A stretch of 33,812 bases of DNA, from the NCBI GenBank assembly GCA_900315145.1, contig OMYE01000028.1:1-33812 (forward strand), written 5' to 3'. Source of the stretch: an uncultured Pseudomonadota bacterium (GTDB lineage Bacteria; Pseudomonadota; Gammaproteobacteria; Enterobacterales; Succinivibrionaceae). Made by a program: the position numbers and the translations under genes. Under the pieces are notes generated by a model. The model worked only from the letters and a program-made list of their open reading frames with translations, ran no database searches and was not told the origin of the DNA. Below are positions 8,119 through 17,646 of this stretch, piece by piece; position 1 is the first letter of the stretch, and the number at the start of each line of letters is the position of its first letter.

Positions 8119-10428
8119 ATGGCAGAGTTAAATGAGCTTCAGAAAGTAGCTTGGGAAGGTTTCAAACCAGGCGCTTGGCAGGAATCTATTGATACCCGTG
8201 ATTTTATTCAGAGTAACTACACTCCTTATGAAGGTGACGAATCTTTCCTTGCACCAGCTACTGAAGCAACCAAGGTATTATGGGCTCAGGTAATGGAAGG
8301 CATCAAGGTCGAAAACAAGACTCATGCTCCAGTGGATTTTGACCCAGATACTCCATCAACAATCACTTCCCACAAGCCTGGCTACATCAACAAGGATCTT
8401 GAACAGATTGTTGGTCTCCAGACTGATGCTCCTCTCAAGAGAGCTATCATGCCTTTCGGTGGCATTCGCATGATCAAGACTTCATGTGAAACCTACAACA
8501 AGCCATTCAACAAAGAAGTAGAAAAGATTTTCACTGAATATCGTAAAACCCACAATCAGGGTGTATTCGATGTTTATACTCCAGATATCAGAAACTGTAG
8601 AAAGAGTGCCGTATTAACCGGTTTACCAGATGCATACGGTCGTGGCCGTATTATCGGTGACTACCGTCGTATCGCCCTTTACGGTGTAGACGCTCTGATG
8701 AAGGATAAATTCAAGCAGTTCAATTCATATCAGGCACAGCTTGAACATCCAAAGGATGAAAAGGAACTTGAAGAAGTTATCCGCGCTCGTGAAGAAATCA
8801 ATGATCAGTACAAGGCTTTAGGTCAGTTAAAGCAGATGGCTGCTTCCTACGGTTGCGATATTTCCGGTCCTGCAAAGACTGCTAAGGAAGCTTTACAGGC
8901 TACCTACTTCGGTTACCTCGCTGCTGTTAAGTCTCAGAATGGTGCCGCCATGTCATACGGCCGTACTGCTACTTTCCACGATATCTATATTGAACGTGAT
9001 ATCAAGAGAGGTATCTTAACAGAATCTCAGGCTCAGGAACTCGTTGACCACATGATCATGAAGCTCCGTATGGTTCGTTTCTTACGTACCCCTGAATACG
9101 ATTCACTGTTCTCAGGCGACCCAATTTGGGCAACTGAATCTTTAGGCGGTATGGGTTTAGACGGCCGTACCTTAGTAACCAGAACCTGTTTCCGTTACCT
9201 CCATACCCTTTACAACATGGGTACCTCTCCAGAACCTAACATGACCATTCTGTGGTCTGAAAATCTCCCAGCTGCTTGGAAGAAGTTCTGTGCCAAGGTA
9301 TCTATTGACACTTCATCAATTCAGTACGAAAACGATGACTTAATGCGTCCTGATTTCGACAGCGACGATTATGCTATCGCCTGCTGCGTATCACCAATGG
9401 TTATTGGTAAGAGAATGCAGTTCTTCGGCGCCCGTGCTAACCTCGCCAAGACCCTCTTATACTCCATCAACGGCGGTAAGGATGAACGTTTAGTAGACGA
9501 AAACGGCGTACACATGCAGGTTGGTCCTAAGACTGATATCCCAACAGGTGAATACCTCGAATTTGACGATGTAATGGCACGTGTTGATAACTTCATGGAT
9601 TGGCTGGCAACTCAGTACGTTACAGCACTGAATATCATTCACTACATGCACGACAAGTATGCCTATGAAGCAATTCAGATGGCTCTTCACGACCGTGACG
9701 TATTCCGTACAATGGCTTGCGGTATTGCCGGTCTGTCTGTTGCAGCTGACTCATTATCTGCTATTAAGTACGCTAAGGTTAAGGCTATCCGTGATCAGGA
9801 CAACGTTGCTACCAAGTTCGAAATTGAAGGCGACTTCCCTAAGTATGGTAACAATGATGACCGTGTAGACAGCATTGCATGCGACCTCGTAGAACGCTTC
9901 ATGAAGAAGATCAAGAGCCGTGTAACATACAGAAATGCTTTACCTACTCAGTCAATCTTAACTATCACTTCTAACGTAGTATACGGTAAGAAGACCGGTG
10001 ACACTCCATGCGGTCGTCAGGGTGGCAAGCCATTCGGTCCAGGTGCAAACCCAATGCACGGACGTGACGTTAAGGGTGCTGTAGCTTCATTATCTTCTGT
10101 TGCTAAGCTTCCATTCACCTATGCTAAGGACGGTATTTCTTATACCTTCTCAATTGTTCCTGCTGCATTAGGTAAAGAAGCAGCTCAGCAGAACAGCAAC
10201 CTGATAGGTCTGCTTGACGGTTACTTCCATCATTCAGCAGATCACGAAGGTGGTCAGCATCTGAATGTTAACGTTCTTAACCGTGAAACTCTTATCGATG
10301 CTCAGCAGAACCCTGAAAAGTACCCAATGTTAACCATCCGTGTATCTGGTTACGCCGTACGTTTCAACTCACTTACTAAGGAACAGCAGGACGACGTTAT
10401 TACCCGTACCTTCACTTCATCTCTCTAA
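8119..10428 (+). CDS. pflB: formate acetyltransferase (pyruvate formate-lyase)
   Basis: PFL converts pyruvate and CoA to acetyl-CoA and formate by glycyl-radical chemistry, the central anaerobic pyruvate reaction. The ATG at 8119 is preferred over the in-frame ATG at 8113: AGAGG at 8106-8110 is eight bases from 8119 but only two from 8113, and MAELNELQ aligns with the E. coli start MSELNEKL. The product has 769 residues (E. coli 760). The adjacent catalytic cysteines are Cys422-Cys423 in AIACCVSPM, and the radical glycine is Gly744 in [12 protein letters not shown] short extension near [16 protein letters not shown] is present relative to E. coli. Codon choice is strongly biased (many GGT, CGT and CTC), as in a highly expressed gene. 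The activase gene pflA does not follow. Confidence 0.98.
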   Translation: MAELNELQKVAWEGFKPGAWQESIDTRDFIQSNYTPYEGDESFLAPATEATKVLWAQVMEGIKVENKTHAPVDFDPDTPSTITSHKPGYINKDLEQIVGLQTDAPLKRAIMPFGGIRMIKTSCETYNKPFNKEVEKIFTEYRKTHNQGVFDVYTPDIRNCRKSAVLTGLPDAYGRGRIIGDYRRIALYGVDALMKDKFKQFNSYQAQLEHPKDEKELEEVIRAREEINDQYKALGQLKQMAASYGCDISGPAKTAKEALQATYFGYLAAVKSQNGAAMSYGRTATFHDIYIERDIKRGILTESQAQELVDHMIMKLRMVRFLRTPEYDSLFSGDPIWATESLGGMGLDGRTLVTRTCFRYLHTLYNMGTSPEPNMTILWSENLPAAWKKFCAKVSIDTSSIQYENDDLMRPDFDSDDYAIACCVSPMVIGKRMQFFGARANLAKTLLYSINGGKDERLVDENGVHMQVGPKTDIPTGEYLEFDDVMARVDNFMDWLATQYVTALNIIHYMHDKYAYEAIQMALHDRDVFRTMACGIAGLSVAADSLSAIKYAKVKAIRDQDNVATKFEIEGDFPKYGNNDDRVDSIACDLVERFMKKIKSRVTYRNALPTQSILTITSNVVYGKKTGDTPCGRQGGKPFGPGANPMHGRDVKGAVASLSSVAKLPFTYAKDGISYTFSIVPAALGKEAAQQNSNLIGLLDGYFHHSADHEGGQHLNVNVLNRETLIDAQQNPEKYPMLTIRVSGYAVRFNSLTKEQQDDVITRTFTSSL

Positions 10429-10470
10429 TAAAGAGATTGCTGTAAACCTGTAGAAGTTTAACTTCTGCCA

Positions 10471-10503
10471 AAAACTCCGGAATCTTTATTCCGGAGTTTT
10501 TTT
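10471..10503 (+). terminator. terminator of the focA-pflB transcript
   Basis: A perfect 13-bp stem, AAAACTCCGGAAT (10471-10483) with ATTCCGGAGTTTT (10488-10500), has a four-base loop and ends in seven T. It lies 43 bases after the pflB stop codon. Confidence 0.95.
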
Positions 10504-10598
10504 ACTTATAATCACCTTTCTACCACTAGATAAAACTGGTGGAATATAAACACTCACTATCTTTCATAACCATCATAAATCAAATATCTATTCAATTA

Positions 10599-10628
10599 TT
10601 GCTACTGCATATTGATGATTAGTATAAT
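10599..10628 (+). promoter_or_regulatory. promoter of the lolB-ispE-prs operon
   Basis: TTGCTA (10599-10604) and a perfect TATAAT (10623-10628) are separated by 18 bases. The predicted start near 10635 gives a leader of about 32 bases before lolB. Confidence 0.6.
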
Positions 10629-10666
10629 ACCTCTACTTCTCCTTCATTTCTTTACCGGAGGGTTAT

Positions 10667-11119
10667 TTGAATAATATTATTAAACTGCTGACGGTTGTAT
10701 CTTTATGCGGGTGCACTGTTTTATGGACCGGATGTAACTCTCTCAGCCCGGCTGAACAAAACACAAGAGAACAGTACCTAGCTTCTGTAAATCAGTATTC
10801 AATTCGTGGAAAGCTCGCTATATTTGAAAAAGAAGGCAAGGGAACAGCCCTGCTTAACCTGCAGGTAGACCGCCCAAGCTACACCGTTTATTTAACAGGC
10901 GCTGCCGGAGGCACCCTGTTAAAAATCGATAAAAATGAACGTTTTACAGAAATTACAGATGACAAGGGTAATAAAAGAATCAGCGATAATGCCGATGCTC
11001 TTATTACCGAACTCACCGGCTATCACATTCCGTGTGATACCCTGCCTGACATCATAACACTCGATATTAAAGGAAATGATTTTCTTTTAAGGATAAATAT
11101 TACTAAATGGGAACTATAA
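10667..11119 (+). CDS. lolB: outer-membrane lipoprotein LolB, shortened
   Basis: LolB receives lipoproteins from the carrier LolA and inserts them into the outer membrane. The start is TTG, four bases after GGAGGG. A signal peptide ends at WTGC, giving a lipidated Cys23. NQYSIRGKLAIF, the SYTVYLTGAAGGTLL segment and ELTGYHIP align with E. coli LolB, and the last residues (INITKWEL) match its end. With 150 residues it is well short of E. coli LolB (207): about 45 residues corresponding to the region after the LTG helix are missing. The position matching the functionally important protruding-loop leucine (Leu68 of mature E. coli LolB) is Ala80 here. Position directly before ispE and prs supports the call. 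It overlaps ispE by 13 bases. A degenerate or minimal LolB is possible. Confidence 0.75.
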   Translation: MNNIIKLLTVVSLCGCTVLWTGCNSLSPAEQNTREQYLASVNQYSIRGKLAIFEKEGKGTALLNLQVDRPSYTVYLTGAAGGTLLKIDKNERFTEITDDKGNKRISDNADALITELTGYHIPCDTLPDIITLDIKGNDFLLRINITKWEL

Positions 11120-11985
11120 CAACCTGGCCTTCACCGGCAAAAATAAACCTGTTCTTACATATAACCGGCAGACGTGCAGACGGTTACCATGACCTGCAGT
11201 CACTGTTCATTCTGTTCGATCGCGGAGATACTCTGGATGTTTCACCAAGAGATGATGAAAAGATTGTTATCACTCCTGACCTTGGTTTTCCACAAGAACA
11301 AAACATCGTGTATAAAGCTGTAAAACTGCTTAAGGAATATACCGGTAAAACTTTCGGTATAAATATCAATATCAACAAAATGATCCCTATGGGCGGAGGT
11401 TTAGGCGGAGGTTCAAGCAATGCAGCAACTGCACTTATCGCCTGCAATACCATCTTCGGTTTAGGAATTGACGAGGAAACTCTGGCGGTTCTCGGAAGAA
11501 AACTCGGTGCGGATGTTCCGGTGTTTATCAGAGGTCGCTCAGCATTCGCTGAGGGTGTCGGAGAGATACTCACACCTGTTGAAGTTCCGGAAAAATACTT
11601 TCTGATTGTCACTCCGGCAGATACCAGTATTTCCACAAAGGAAATTTTTAATCATCCGGAGCTTCCAAGAAACACTCAACGCCTACAGCCTCCACTGACT
11701 GCTGAAAAATTATCATTCGAAAACACCAGAAATGACTGCGAAGAATTGGTTAAAAAATATTATCCAATGGTTGCCAAAACCCTATCTTGGCTGTTAAAAT
11801 ACGCGCCATCAAGGATGACTGGAACGGGAGCTTCCTGTTTTGCCAGTTTCGATGATGAGAAGGCCGCAATTGAGGCTTTCAACAATATGCCAAATGAGAT
11901 GAGAGGCTTTGTAGCTAAAGCAGTGAACATTTCTCCGTTGAAGGTGTTTGCTGAATCTATAAACCGTTCAAATCAGAAGTTTTAA
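11107..11985 (+). CDS. ispE: 4-diphosphocytidyl-2-C-methyl-D-erythritol kinase
   Basis: IspE phosphorylates CDP-methylerythritol on its 2-hydroxyl using ATP, in the MEP pathway to isopentenyl diphosphate. The 292 residues form a complete GHMP-kinase fold (E. coli 283 aa). The N-terminal [11 protein letters not shown] segment carries Lys12, the ATP loop [15 protein letters not shown] lies at 94-108, and LGADVPVF places the catalytic aspartate at Asp136. A C-terminal [12 protein letters not shown] glycine motif completes the set. The ATG lies inside the end of lolB (13-base overlap), so the two are probably translationally coupled, and prs starts 20 bases after the stop. The order lolB-ispE-prs is common in gammaproteobacteria. 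Confidence 0.97.
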   Translation: MGTITTWPSPAKINLFLHITGRRADGYHDLQSLFILFDRGDTLDVSPRDDEKIVITPDLGFPQEQNIVYKAVKLLKEYTGKTFGINININKMIPMGGGLGGGSSNAATALIACNTIFGLGIDEETLAVLGRKLGADVPVFIRGRSAFAEGVGEILTPVEVPEKYFLIVTPADTSISTKEIFNHPELPRNTQRLQPPLTAEKLSFENTRNDCEELVKKYYPMVAKTLSWLLKYAPSRMTGTGASCFASFDDEKAAIEAFNNMPNEMRGFVAKAVNISPLKVFAESINRSNQKF

Positions 11986-12005
11986 GAACCACAGAGGTTA
12001 ATATC

Positions 12006-12953
12006 GTGCCAGACATGAAGATTTTTGCAGGAAACGGAACACCGGATCTTGCTAGAAAAATTGCAGAAAAGTTAGGAACCAAGCTCGGTGACGCTAAGGT
12101 TGGCCGTTTCAGCGATGGTGAAATTTGCGTTCAGATTAACGAAAACGTTCGTGGTGGGGACATCTTTATCGTACAGTCAACCTGTGCACCTACCAATGAT
12201 AATCTGATGGAGCTTATCGTTATGATCGACGCAATGCGTCGTGCATCAGCAGGCCGTATTACTGCTGTTGTACCATATTTCGGTTATGCCAGACAGGATC
12301 GCCGTCTTCGTTCAGCCCGTGTACCTATCACTGCAAAGGTTGTTGCAGACCTGTTATCAAGTGTAGGTGTTGACCGCGTGCTTACTGTTGACCTTCATGC
12401 TGAACAGATTCAGGGCTTCTTTGATGTTCCTGTTGATAACTGTTTCGGTAGCCCTATTCTTATCGATGATATGAAGAATCACAACTTCGAAAATCCGGTT
12501 GTTGTTTCTCCAGACATCGGTGGTGTAGTTCGTGCCCGTGCCATTGCCAAACTTTTAGATGACACTGATATTGCCATTATCGATAAGCGTCGTCCACGTC
12601 CAAATGTTTCTGAAGTTATGCACCTCATCGGTGACGTTGAAGGTCGTGACTGCATTATCGTTGACGATATGATTGATACCGGCGGTACATTATGCAAAGC
12701 TTCTGAAGCTCTCAAGAAGCGCGGTGCTAAACGCGTATTTGCATATGCAACACATCCTGTATTATCCGGTCCGGCTTTAAAGAACATTTCAGAATCAACT
12801 CTCGATGAAGTAGTTGTTACTGATTCTATTCCGTTAACTGAAGAAATGCAGGCTACCGGCAAGGTTCGTGTATTAACCTTATCCCCAATGCTTGCTGAAG
12901 CTATCAGACGTATTTCAAACGAAGAATCCATTTCTGCAATGTTTGAAGCATAA
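12006..12953 (+). CDS. prs: ribose-phosphate pyrophosphokinase
   Basis: Prs transfers pyrophosphate from ATP to ribose 5-phosphate to make PRPP, the precursor of purines, pyrimidines, histidine, tryptophan and NAD. The 315 residues equal the E. coli length and are nearly identical over long stretches. Visible sites are the [12 protein letters not shown] histidine segment (His131), the flexible catalytic loop KRRPRPN (194-200) and the PRPP-binding [11 protein letters not shown] (219-229). The start is GTG, as in E. coli, preceded by AGAGG at a good distance. It is the last gene of the lolB-ispE-prs operon and ends with a strong terminator. Codon bias suggests high expression. Confidence 0.98.
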   Translation: MPDMKIFAGNGTPDLARKIAEKLGTKLGDAKVGRFSDGEICVQINENVRGGDIFIVQSTCAPTNDNLMELIVMIDAMRRASAGRITAVVPYFGYARQDRRLRSARVPITAKVVADLLSSVGVDRVLTVDLHAEQIQGFFDVPVDNCFGSPILIDDMKNHNFENPVVVSPDIGGVVRARAIAKLLDDTDIAIIDKRRPRPNVSEVMHLIGDVEGRDCIIVDDMIDTGGTLCKASEALKKRGAKRVFAYATHPVLSGPALKNISESTLDEVVVTDSIPLTEEMQATGKVRVLTLSPMLAEAIRRISNEESISAMFEA

Positions 12954-12980
12954 TAGTTAACCTGTAGTTAATTTAATGGA

Positions 12981-13008
12981 AAACGGGAGAATATTTTCTC
13001 CCGTTTTT
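12981..13008 (+). terminator. terminator after prs
   Basis: A perfect 11-bp stem, AAACGGGAGAA (12981-12991) with TTCTCCCGTTT (12996-13006), has a four-base loop and a T run reaching 13008. Confidence 0.95.
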
Positions 13009-13379
13009 CTTTATTGATTGAATTATATTTTTATAATAAAAATTATTGAAAAACTAATAATAACGGGATAAATTATAAAAAAATTTTTTTCTTAATGATT
13101 TTCTATTTATGCCTGTGCTGTACCCGTCCGGCACAGGCTTCTCTATGCAGTCCATAAAAAGAAAAACAGAAAGCACAGAATAACTGTCACTGCCATGGTT
13201 CACACCATACCAACGATTCTTACCGTTACCATGCATAAAAAAGTGGCAGAACAGCTCTTTCCTGCTTTCTTAATATCAGCTTAATACTGCAATACAGCAT
13301 TCATCTTATATACAGCTTCTGCTTAGCGAAACATATAAACAGATTCACTGCTCCATACAGTTCAGTCATTCCGGATTTT
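13009..13379. other. intergenic region between prs and mpl
   Basis: About 370 bases between convergent genes. It holds an eight-pair GC-rich hairpin, GCCTGTGC (13111-13118) with GCACAGGC (13131-13138), with no T run on either strand. A 60-codon minus-strand frame spanning the hairpin shows no protein features. No clear mpl terminator was found. Confidence 0.5.
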
Positions 13380-14738
13380 CTATTTTAATTTCAATCCTTC
13401 AAGAAGCTTTGCCTGAATACCGCCGAATCCACCATTACTCATAATAAGAATTACATCCCCTTTACGGGTAGTACTGATAATATCACCAACCATTTTATCA
13501 AAATCATGACATACATTGAATTTGTGACCGTCAGCCAGCTCATCAGTATTCCACTTCAGACCGTCCGGAGCATACATATATATATCATCGGCAATTGCCA
13601 GTGATGCCCCGAGCTGTTCATGATTTACGCCAAGCTTCATGGTATTTGAACGAGGCTCAAATACCGCAATTATTCTCTTGTCGGCACCCACTTTTTTACG
13701 CAGACCGTCAAGAGTTGTTCTGATGGCGGTAGGATGATGGGCGAAATCATCGTAAACCGCAATGTCATTAACAATCCCCTTCAATTCCATACGTCTTTTC
13801 GGCATTCTGAAGCCGCATAAAGCCTTTATGGATATCTGGTAGGAAACCCCCACATATGATGCTGCCTCTATGGCCATCAGGGCATTCAACACATTATGAA
13901 TGCCGATTGATTCCCACTTTACTGTTCCCAGAATATTTCCGGTACCGTCTGTAACATCGAACTCACTGCCGTCCTCACTAATGAGTCTGTATCTGAGTTT
14001 TCCGCCATTTGCACCGGTGTATACCAGATTGGACCAGCATCCCATATTTATCACGTCTTCGATAGCCTTATCACCATATGGAGCAATAACTTCACCATTC
14101 CCCGGAATAATTCTTACCAGATGATGGAACTGCTTTTTAATAGCATCAATATTTTCAAAGATATCAGCATGATCATACTCGAGATTATTCAGTATCTGTA
14201 CATACGGTCTGTAGTGTACAAACTTTGAACGCTTATCAAAGAATGCACAGTCATACTCATCTGACTCAATAACGAAATACGGGGAATCGGTCAAACGTGC
14301 AGAAACTCCGAAATTTCCCGGAATTCCACCTATCAGAAAGCTCGGATTCAAACCGGCAGATTCAAGAATCCAGGCTACCATGCTGGAGGTAGACGTTTTA
14401 CCGTGAGTACCGGCAACACCTATAACTTTCTTGGTGTTAAGCACATAATTCTCCAACCACTGAGGACCTGATATAAAAGGCAAACCTTCATTCAACATAT
14501 ATTCAACACACGGAATACCGCGTTTCATGGCATTTCCGACAATAATTAAATCAGGAGCCGGTTGCAGCTGTTTTTCATCATAGCCTTCAATTATTTCTAT
14601 TCCCTGTTCTGCTAGCATAGTACTCATTGGCGGATAAACATTGGCATCAGAACCGGTAACCTTACAGCCAAGCTGCTTGGCAATAACAGCAATCCCCCCC
14701 ATAAATGTTCCGCAAACACCCAAGATATGTACATGCAT
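13380..14738 (-). CDS. mpl: UDP-N-acetylmuramate:L-alanyl-gamma-D-glutamyl-meso-diaminopimelate ligase
   Basis: Mpl recycles peptidoglycan: it joins the tripeptide L-Ala-D-Glu-meso-DAP, released from old wall, to UDP-N-acetylmuramate using ATP. The 452 residues match the E. coli enzyme (457 aa) throughout. The Mur-ligase N-domain begins HILGVCGTFMGGIA with TGSDANVYPPMS. The ATP loop is GTHGKTS (110-116), followed by the central-domain EYDCAFFDKRSKF and LNNLEYDHADIF. The C-terminal domain has YDDFAHHPTAI and FEPRSNTMK, and the protein ends MSNGGFGGI. GTHGKT and the FFDKRSKF segment distinguish it from MurC. The start is well supported by AGGAG ten bases upstream. It is transcribed away from ppa and appears monocistronic. 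Confidence 0.96.
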   Translation of the reverse strand: MHVHILGVCGTFMGGIAVIAKQLGCKVTGSDANVYPPMSTMLAEQGIEIIEGYDEKQLQPAPDLIIVGNAMKRGIPCVEYMLNEGLPFISGPQWLENYVLNTKKVIGVAGTHGKTSTSSMVAWILESAGLNPSFLIGGIPGNFGVSARLTDSPYFVIESDEYDCAFFDKRSKFVHYRPYVQILNNLEYDHADIFENIDAIKKQFHHLVRIIPGNGEVIAPYGDKAIEDVINMGCWSNLVYTGANGGKLRYRLISEDGSEFDVTDGTGNILGTVKWESIGIHNVLNALMAIEAASYVGVSYQISIKALCGFRMPKRRMELKGIVNDIAVYDDFAHHPTAIRTTLDGLRKKVGADKRIIAVFEPRSNTMKLGVNHEQLGASLAIADDIYMYAPDGLKWNTDELADGHKFNVCHDFDKMVGDIISTTRKGDVILIMSNGGFGGIQAKLLEGLKLK

Positions 14739-15327
14739 TATAAATTTCTCCTAAAAAATTCACGACTATAAGCCATGTGTATTATTTTTTCCGTATGTCC
14801 TTCTTTTCCATCAGGCTTAAAACTGCCAGCCGTCATCAAAACCGGCTTCCGGCAAATAAGGCATACTATAGCACACCACAACCTTTATATTAAATGTTAA
14901 ATATTCACATCTAACACCATAGTCACATCAGCCCGTAATTAACATTAAAATCAGCCCTGTCTCTTCGTAAAAATTTTACATTAAACTTTGTTCAGCCTAT
15001 ATCATAATCCAACGAAGCCCAATCTTAACTTAATTCATATATCACCAGACCACCGGTCAGGAAGTACAACATTAAATTTTATCTATTAACTGTATTCCAG
15101 GGAAAGAAAATTTCTCATGCTGACGTGGATATAATGGCACGTTTTTTAACAATATCAGATGTGTAAAAAATAACACCGACACCTGTATGGATACAACATT
15201 TTCATTTCTTAAGCAGCACGGAAACAGGAATTTTAAAGAAAATAATATTCAATAAACTTAATGAAAAAAACCATAATATCTAATATAATAACGTCAATTT
15301 AAATACATTATTCAAAGGATTGTAATC
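14739..15327. other. long intergenic region between divergent mpl and ppa
   Basis: About 590 bases without a convincing gene on either strand. It must carry the promoters of mpl and ppa. Candidates are TATAGT (minus strand, 14770-14765) for mpl and TATAAT (15284-15289) for ppa; neither has a good -35 element. A weak plus-strand hairpin with six T lies at 15123-15147 (ACGTG with CACGT), preceded by no gene. Confidence 0.5.
15284..15289 (+). promoter_or_regulatory. candidate -10 element of ppa
   Basis: A perfect TATAAT, 38 bases before the ppa start codon. No clear -35 hexamer is found 16-18 bases upstream, so the call rests on the -10 and the position alone. Confidence 0.4.
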
Positions 15328-15861
15328 ATGATTTTAGATAATATTCCAGCCGGAAAGGAATTACCGGAAGATCTTTACGCAGTAATTGAAATTCCACAGA
15401 ATGCAGACCCAATCAAGTACGAAGTTGACAAGGCTTCAGGTGCTGTATTCGTAGACCGTTTCATGGCAACTCCTATGTTCTACCCATGCAACTACGGTTT
15501 CATCAATCACTCACTCTCTCTTGATGGTGATCCTATTGACGTATTAATTCCAACCCCATATCCTTTACTCCCTGGTTCAGTAATCCGTTGCCGTCCTGTA
15601 GCTATGCTCAAGATGACTGACGAAGCAGGTGAAGACACTAAGATCATCGCTGTTCCTCACAGCAAGCTCACTAAGCTTTATGAAAACATCAAGGATGTTG
15701 AAGATCTTCCAGAACTTCTCAAGGGTCAGATCAAGCACTTCTTCGAACACTACAAAGAATTAGAAGCTGGCAAGTGGGTTCGTGTTGACGGATGGGAAAA
15801 CAAGGCTGCTGCCATCAAGGAAATTGAAGCTTCAATCAAGCGTTATGAAGAACAGAAGTAA
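15328..15861 (+). CDS. ppa: inorganic pyrophosphatase
   Basis: Family I soluble pyrophosphatase hydrolyses the pyrophosphate released by biosynthetic reactions to two phosphates, using Mg2+. The 177 residues match E. coli Ppa (176 aa) almost throughout. The signature DGDPIDVLI supplies the metal-binding aspartates. [21 protein letters not shown] and [12 protein letters not shown] hold further active-site residues, and [10 protein letters not shown] lies near the end. AAAGGA upstream supports the ATG. Codon choice (GAA, CTC, CGT) is strongly biased, in line with abundant expression. It stands alone and is followed by two terminators in tandem. Confidence 0.98.
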   Translation: MILDNIPAGKELPEDLYAVIEIPQNADPIKYEVDKASGAVFVDRFMATPMFYPCNYGFINHSLSLDGDPIDVLIPTPYPLLPGSVIRCRPVAMLKMTDEAGEDTKIIAVPHSKLTKLYENIKDVEDLPELLKGQIKHFFEHYKELEAGKWVRVDGWENKAAAIKEIEASIKRYEEQK

Positions 15862-15880
15862 TCAGATAGATTACTTTTTT
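15856..15880 (+). terminator. first ppa terminator, overlapping the stop codon
   Basis: AAGTAATC (15856-15863) pairs with GATTACTT (15869-15876) around a five-base loop and runs into six T (15875-15880). The left arm contains the ppa stop codon. Confidence 0.6.
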
Positions 15881-15897
15881 AAAATTTGAAATATTGG

Positions 15898-15928
15898 AAG
15901 AAGAAAGCTTATGCTTTCTTCTTTTTTT
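15898..15928 (+). terminator. second ppa terminator
   Basis: AAGAAGAAAGC (15898-15908) pairs over 11 bases with GCTTTCTTCTT (15913-15923) around a four-base loop, with T through 15928. This is the stronger of the two tandem hairpins. Confidence 0.9.
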
Positions 15929-16193
15929 ATCTCCGGCACTGCTTTTTCTTGTAAGTTAGATTTGACAGGAATTCCATGAGAATATCCGCAGCCCCACTAT
16001 CTTTTGCCATATCACCTGTTCCTGGTGCGAATGTTTTCACAGGTTCCGGTATTCTTAAAAGTTAGTTTAACGCATCAGTGTCTCTTACTGACAGGAATGA
16101 TGCAAGAAGAACGGACTAAAAATAATAAAAAAATCCACCCGGAGCATACGTCAGAGTGGATTTTTTCTTGCTTATACTAGTATTATAATACTA
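15929..16193. other. intergenic region between ppa and apbE
   Basis: About 265 bases between convergent genes. Apart from the bidirectional terminator at 16127-16166, nothing was recognised. Confidence 0.5.
16127..16166 (-). terminator. terminator of apbE, bidirectional in form
   Basis: AAAAAAATCCAC (16127-16138) pairs with GTGGATTTTTT (16156-16166) around a 17-base loop. Both strands have a T run after the stem. It lies about 30 bases beyond the apbE stop codon. Confidence 0.8.
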
Positions 16194-17264
16194 TTACTCA
16201 CACTGCATGTAATTCTGCATAGCACGACTGTAATGAACTTCAAAACCGTCATTATTTTCATTACGCATAATTACATAAATCGGAATATTCCGTTCATTGG
16301 CAAACTGTAATGCCTTTTCTCCTCCCATAACCAGAAGACCTGTATCCATGGCATCGGTCCACAGAGCGGTCGGTCCGATAACAGTTACTGATACAGTACG
16401 ATGGTTAACAGGTTTTCCTGTTGCCGGATCAATGATATGGGTATAAACCTTGCCGTCATTCTTGGCTAGATAATTACGATAGCTTCCGGAAGTTGAGATA
16501 GCCTGACCACCGGTACATACTGGAACCATCATATTCTGACCTACAGCCTGATCATTTCGCGGATCCTCTATGGCAACAACCCAGTCACGGCCACGGTTAT
16601 TAACCCCCTTGGTTCTGATTGCCCCGGCAATAGCTACCATGTAATTCTGAACCCCCTTGCGATCAAGAAGTTCGGCAAGCTTGTCTGCACCATAACCTTC
16701 ACCTACAGTTGCCAGATCTACATAAATGTCAGGATTATCCTTTCGAAGATAAGCGGCATTTTTGGTAATTTCAACATGGAGCTTATCGAGACCTATGTTT
16801 GCCTTTGCCTTTTGAATCTCGTCAATGGTAGGTATCTTATTCTCCTCGTTCTTATCTTTTTTAGGTCCAAAACCCCACAGATTAACTAACGGGCCCACAG
16901 TAATATCCATCGCCCCGTTTAGTTCAGCACCGACACGAATACTGGTGGTAATGACATCAGCCATATCCTGAGTTATTCTGAACGGCGCTGTAGAACTGGT
17001 ATTATTAAACTTCGACAGGATACTGTCTTTATCAAAAGTTGAAATTTCCTTGTTTATTCTATGCAGCACTTCTTCCGCATCACGGTTTAAACCTTTCTGG
17101 CCACCTGGATAATCACCGACAACAGTGATAGTGTAGAAAGTACCCATTGTCTTGCCGTCAGAATGGATTTCCTCCTTCGGAGCTGTTGCAAAATCACATC
17201 CAGAGGCCAATACAGTCATAATGGCCAGCAGTGCCGGGTTCATGAAAAATTTCAAAATTCTCAT
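16194..17264 (-). CDS. apbE: FAD:protein FMN transferase (lipoprotein)
   Basis: ApbE covalently attaches FMN, taken from FAD, to threonine residues of target flavoproteins such as the NqrB and NqrC subunits of the Na+-translocating NADH:quinone reductase, on the periplasmic side. The 356 residues start with a lipoprotein signal peptide ending LASGC (lipid on Cys23). The ApbE core follows: KTMGTFYTITV (39-49), INKEISTFD, LVNLWGFGP, DLATVGEGYGADKLAELL (FAD and target-site region), STSGSYRNY, THIIDPATGKPV and ALWTDAMDTGLLVMG (Mg2+-binding aspartates). AGAGG sits just before the ATG. nqrM lies 130 bases upstream in the same direction, which points to Na+-NQR as the main client, although no nqr structural gene is in the window. 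Confidence 0.96.
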   Translation of the reverse strand: MRILKFFMNPALLAIMTVLASGCDFATAPKEEIHSDGKTMGTFYTITVVGDYPGGQKGLNRDAEEVLHRINKEISTFDKDSILSKFNNTSSTAPFRITQDMADVITTSIRVGAELNGAMDITVGPLVNLWGFGPKKDKNEENKIPTIDEIQKAKANIGLDKLHVEITKNAAYLRKDNPDIYVDLATVGEGYGADKLAELLDRKGVQNYMVAIAGAIRTKGVNNRGRDWVVAIEDPRNDQAVGQNMMVPVCTGGQAISTSGSYRNYLAKNDGKVYTHIIDPATGKPVNHRTVSVTVIGPTALWTDAMDTGLLVMGGEKALQFANERNIPIYVIMRNENNDGFEVHYSRAMQNYMQCE

Positions 17265-17394
17265 ACATCCTCTATTATTAATAATTTTTTTATATTTTTA
17301 ATTCTAATACTGCATCCCGTTAACATCTGACATTTAACAGCGTACAGTCAGTTACATAAAACGGTAAATAAAGTCACTTACGGACACACAACTC

Positions 17395-17646
17395 TTAATT
17401 CTGACCGGTGCTCCCATTATTGTGTGCACTGCCATGAGCTTCCGGCTCTTTACCGCTTAATTGTGCAAGTTTATTCTTCAATCTGCGTTTAAAACAAGGT
17501 TTTTCACATGAGCATACTTTATCTACACCCACATTGGCAAGACCGCCACAGGAGCCCTGAATAACCTTTTTCTGGAAGATGTATCCAATAGCCGCCAGAA
17601 AAAAGAAAAGTAAAAAAATTACTAATGTATATAAGAACAACTCCAT
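17395..17646 (-). CDS. nqrM: Na+-NQR maturation factor NqrM
   Basis: NqrM (DUF539) is a small membrane protein needed to assemble the iron centre held by cysteines of NqrD and NqrE in the Na+-translocating NADH:quinone reductase. The 83 residues have one N-terminal membrane helix (about 4-24) and then the family's cysteine pattern: Cys33 in GSCGGL, and Cys45, Cys47 and Cys51 in VCSCEKPC. A basic stretch (FKRRLKNK) and a polar tail follow. The tail (HGSAHNNGSTGQN) is low-complexity. In well-known Vibrio-type loci nqrM follows apbE after nqrF; here it precedes apbE and the nqr operon is absent. A minus-strand TATAAT at 17732-17727 could be its -10 element. Confidence 0.93.
   Translation of the reverse strand: MELFLYTLVIFLLFFFLAAIGYIFQKKVIQGSCGGLANVGVDKVCSCEKPCFKRRLKNKLAQLSGKEPEAHGSAHNNGSTGQN

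Noticed and set aside
11184-11636. 150-codon frame antisense to ispE
   Set aside because: A shadow of the ispE coding sequence; the antisense product is Ser/Pro-rich with no family features.
13054-13236. 60-codon minus-strand open frame between prs and mpl
   Set aside because: It spans a non-coding hairpin, lacks a ribosome-binding site and shows no protein features.
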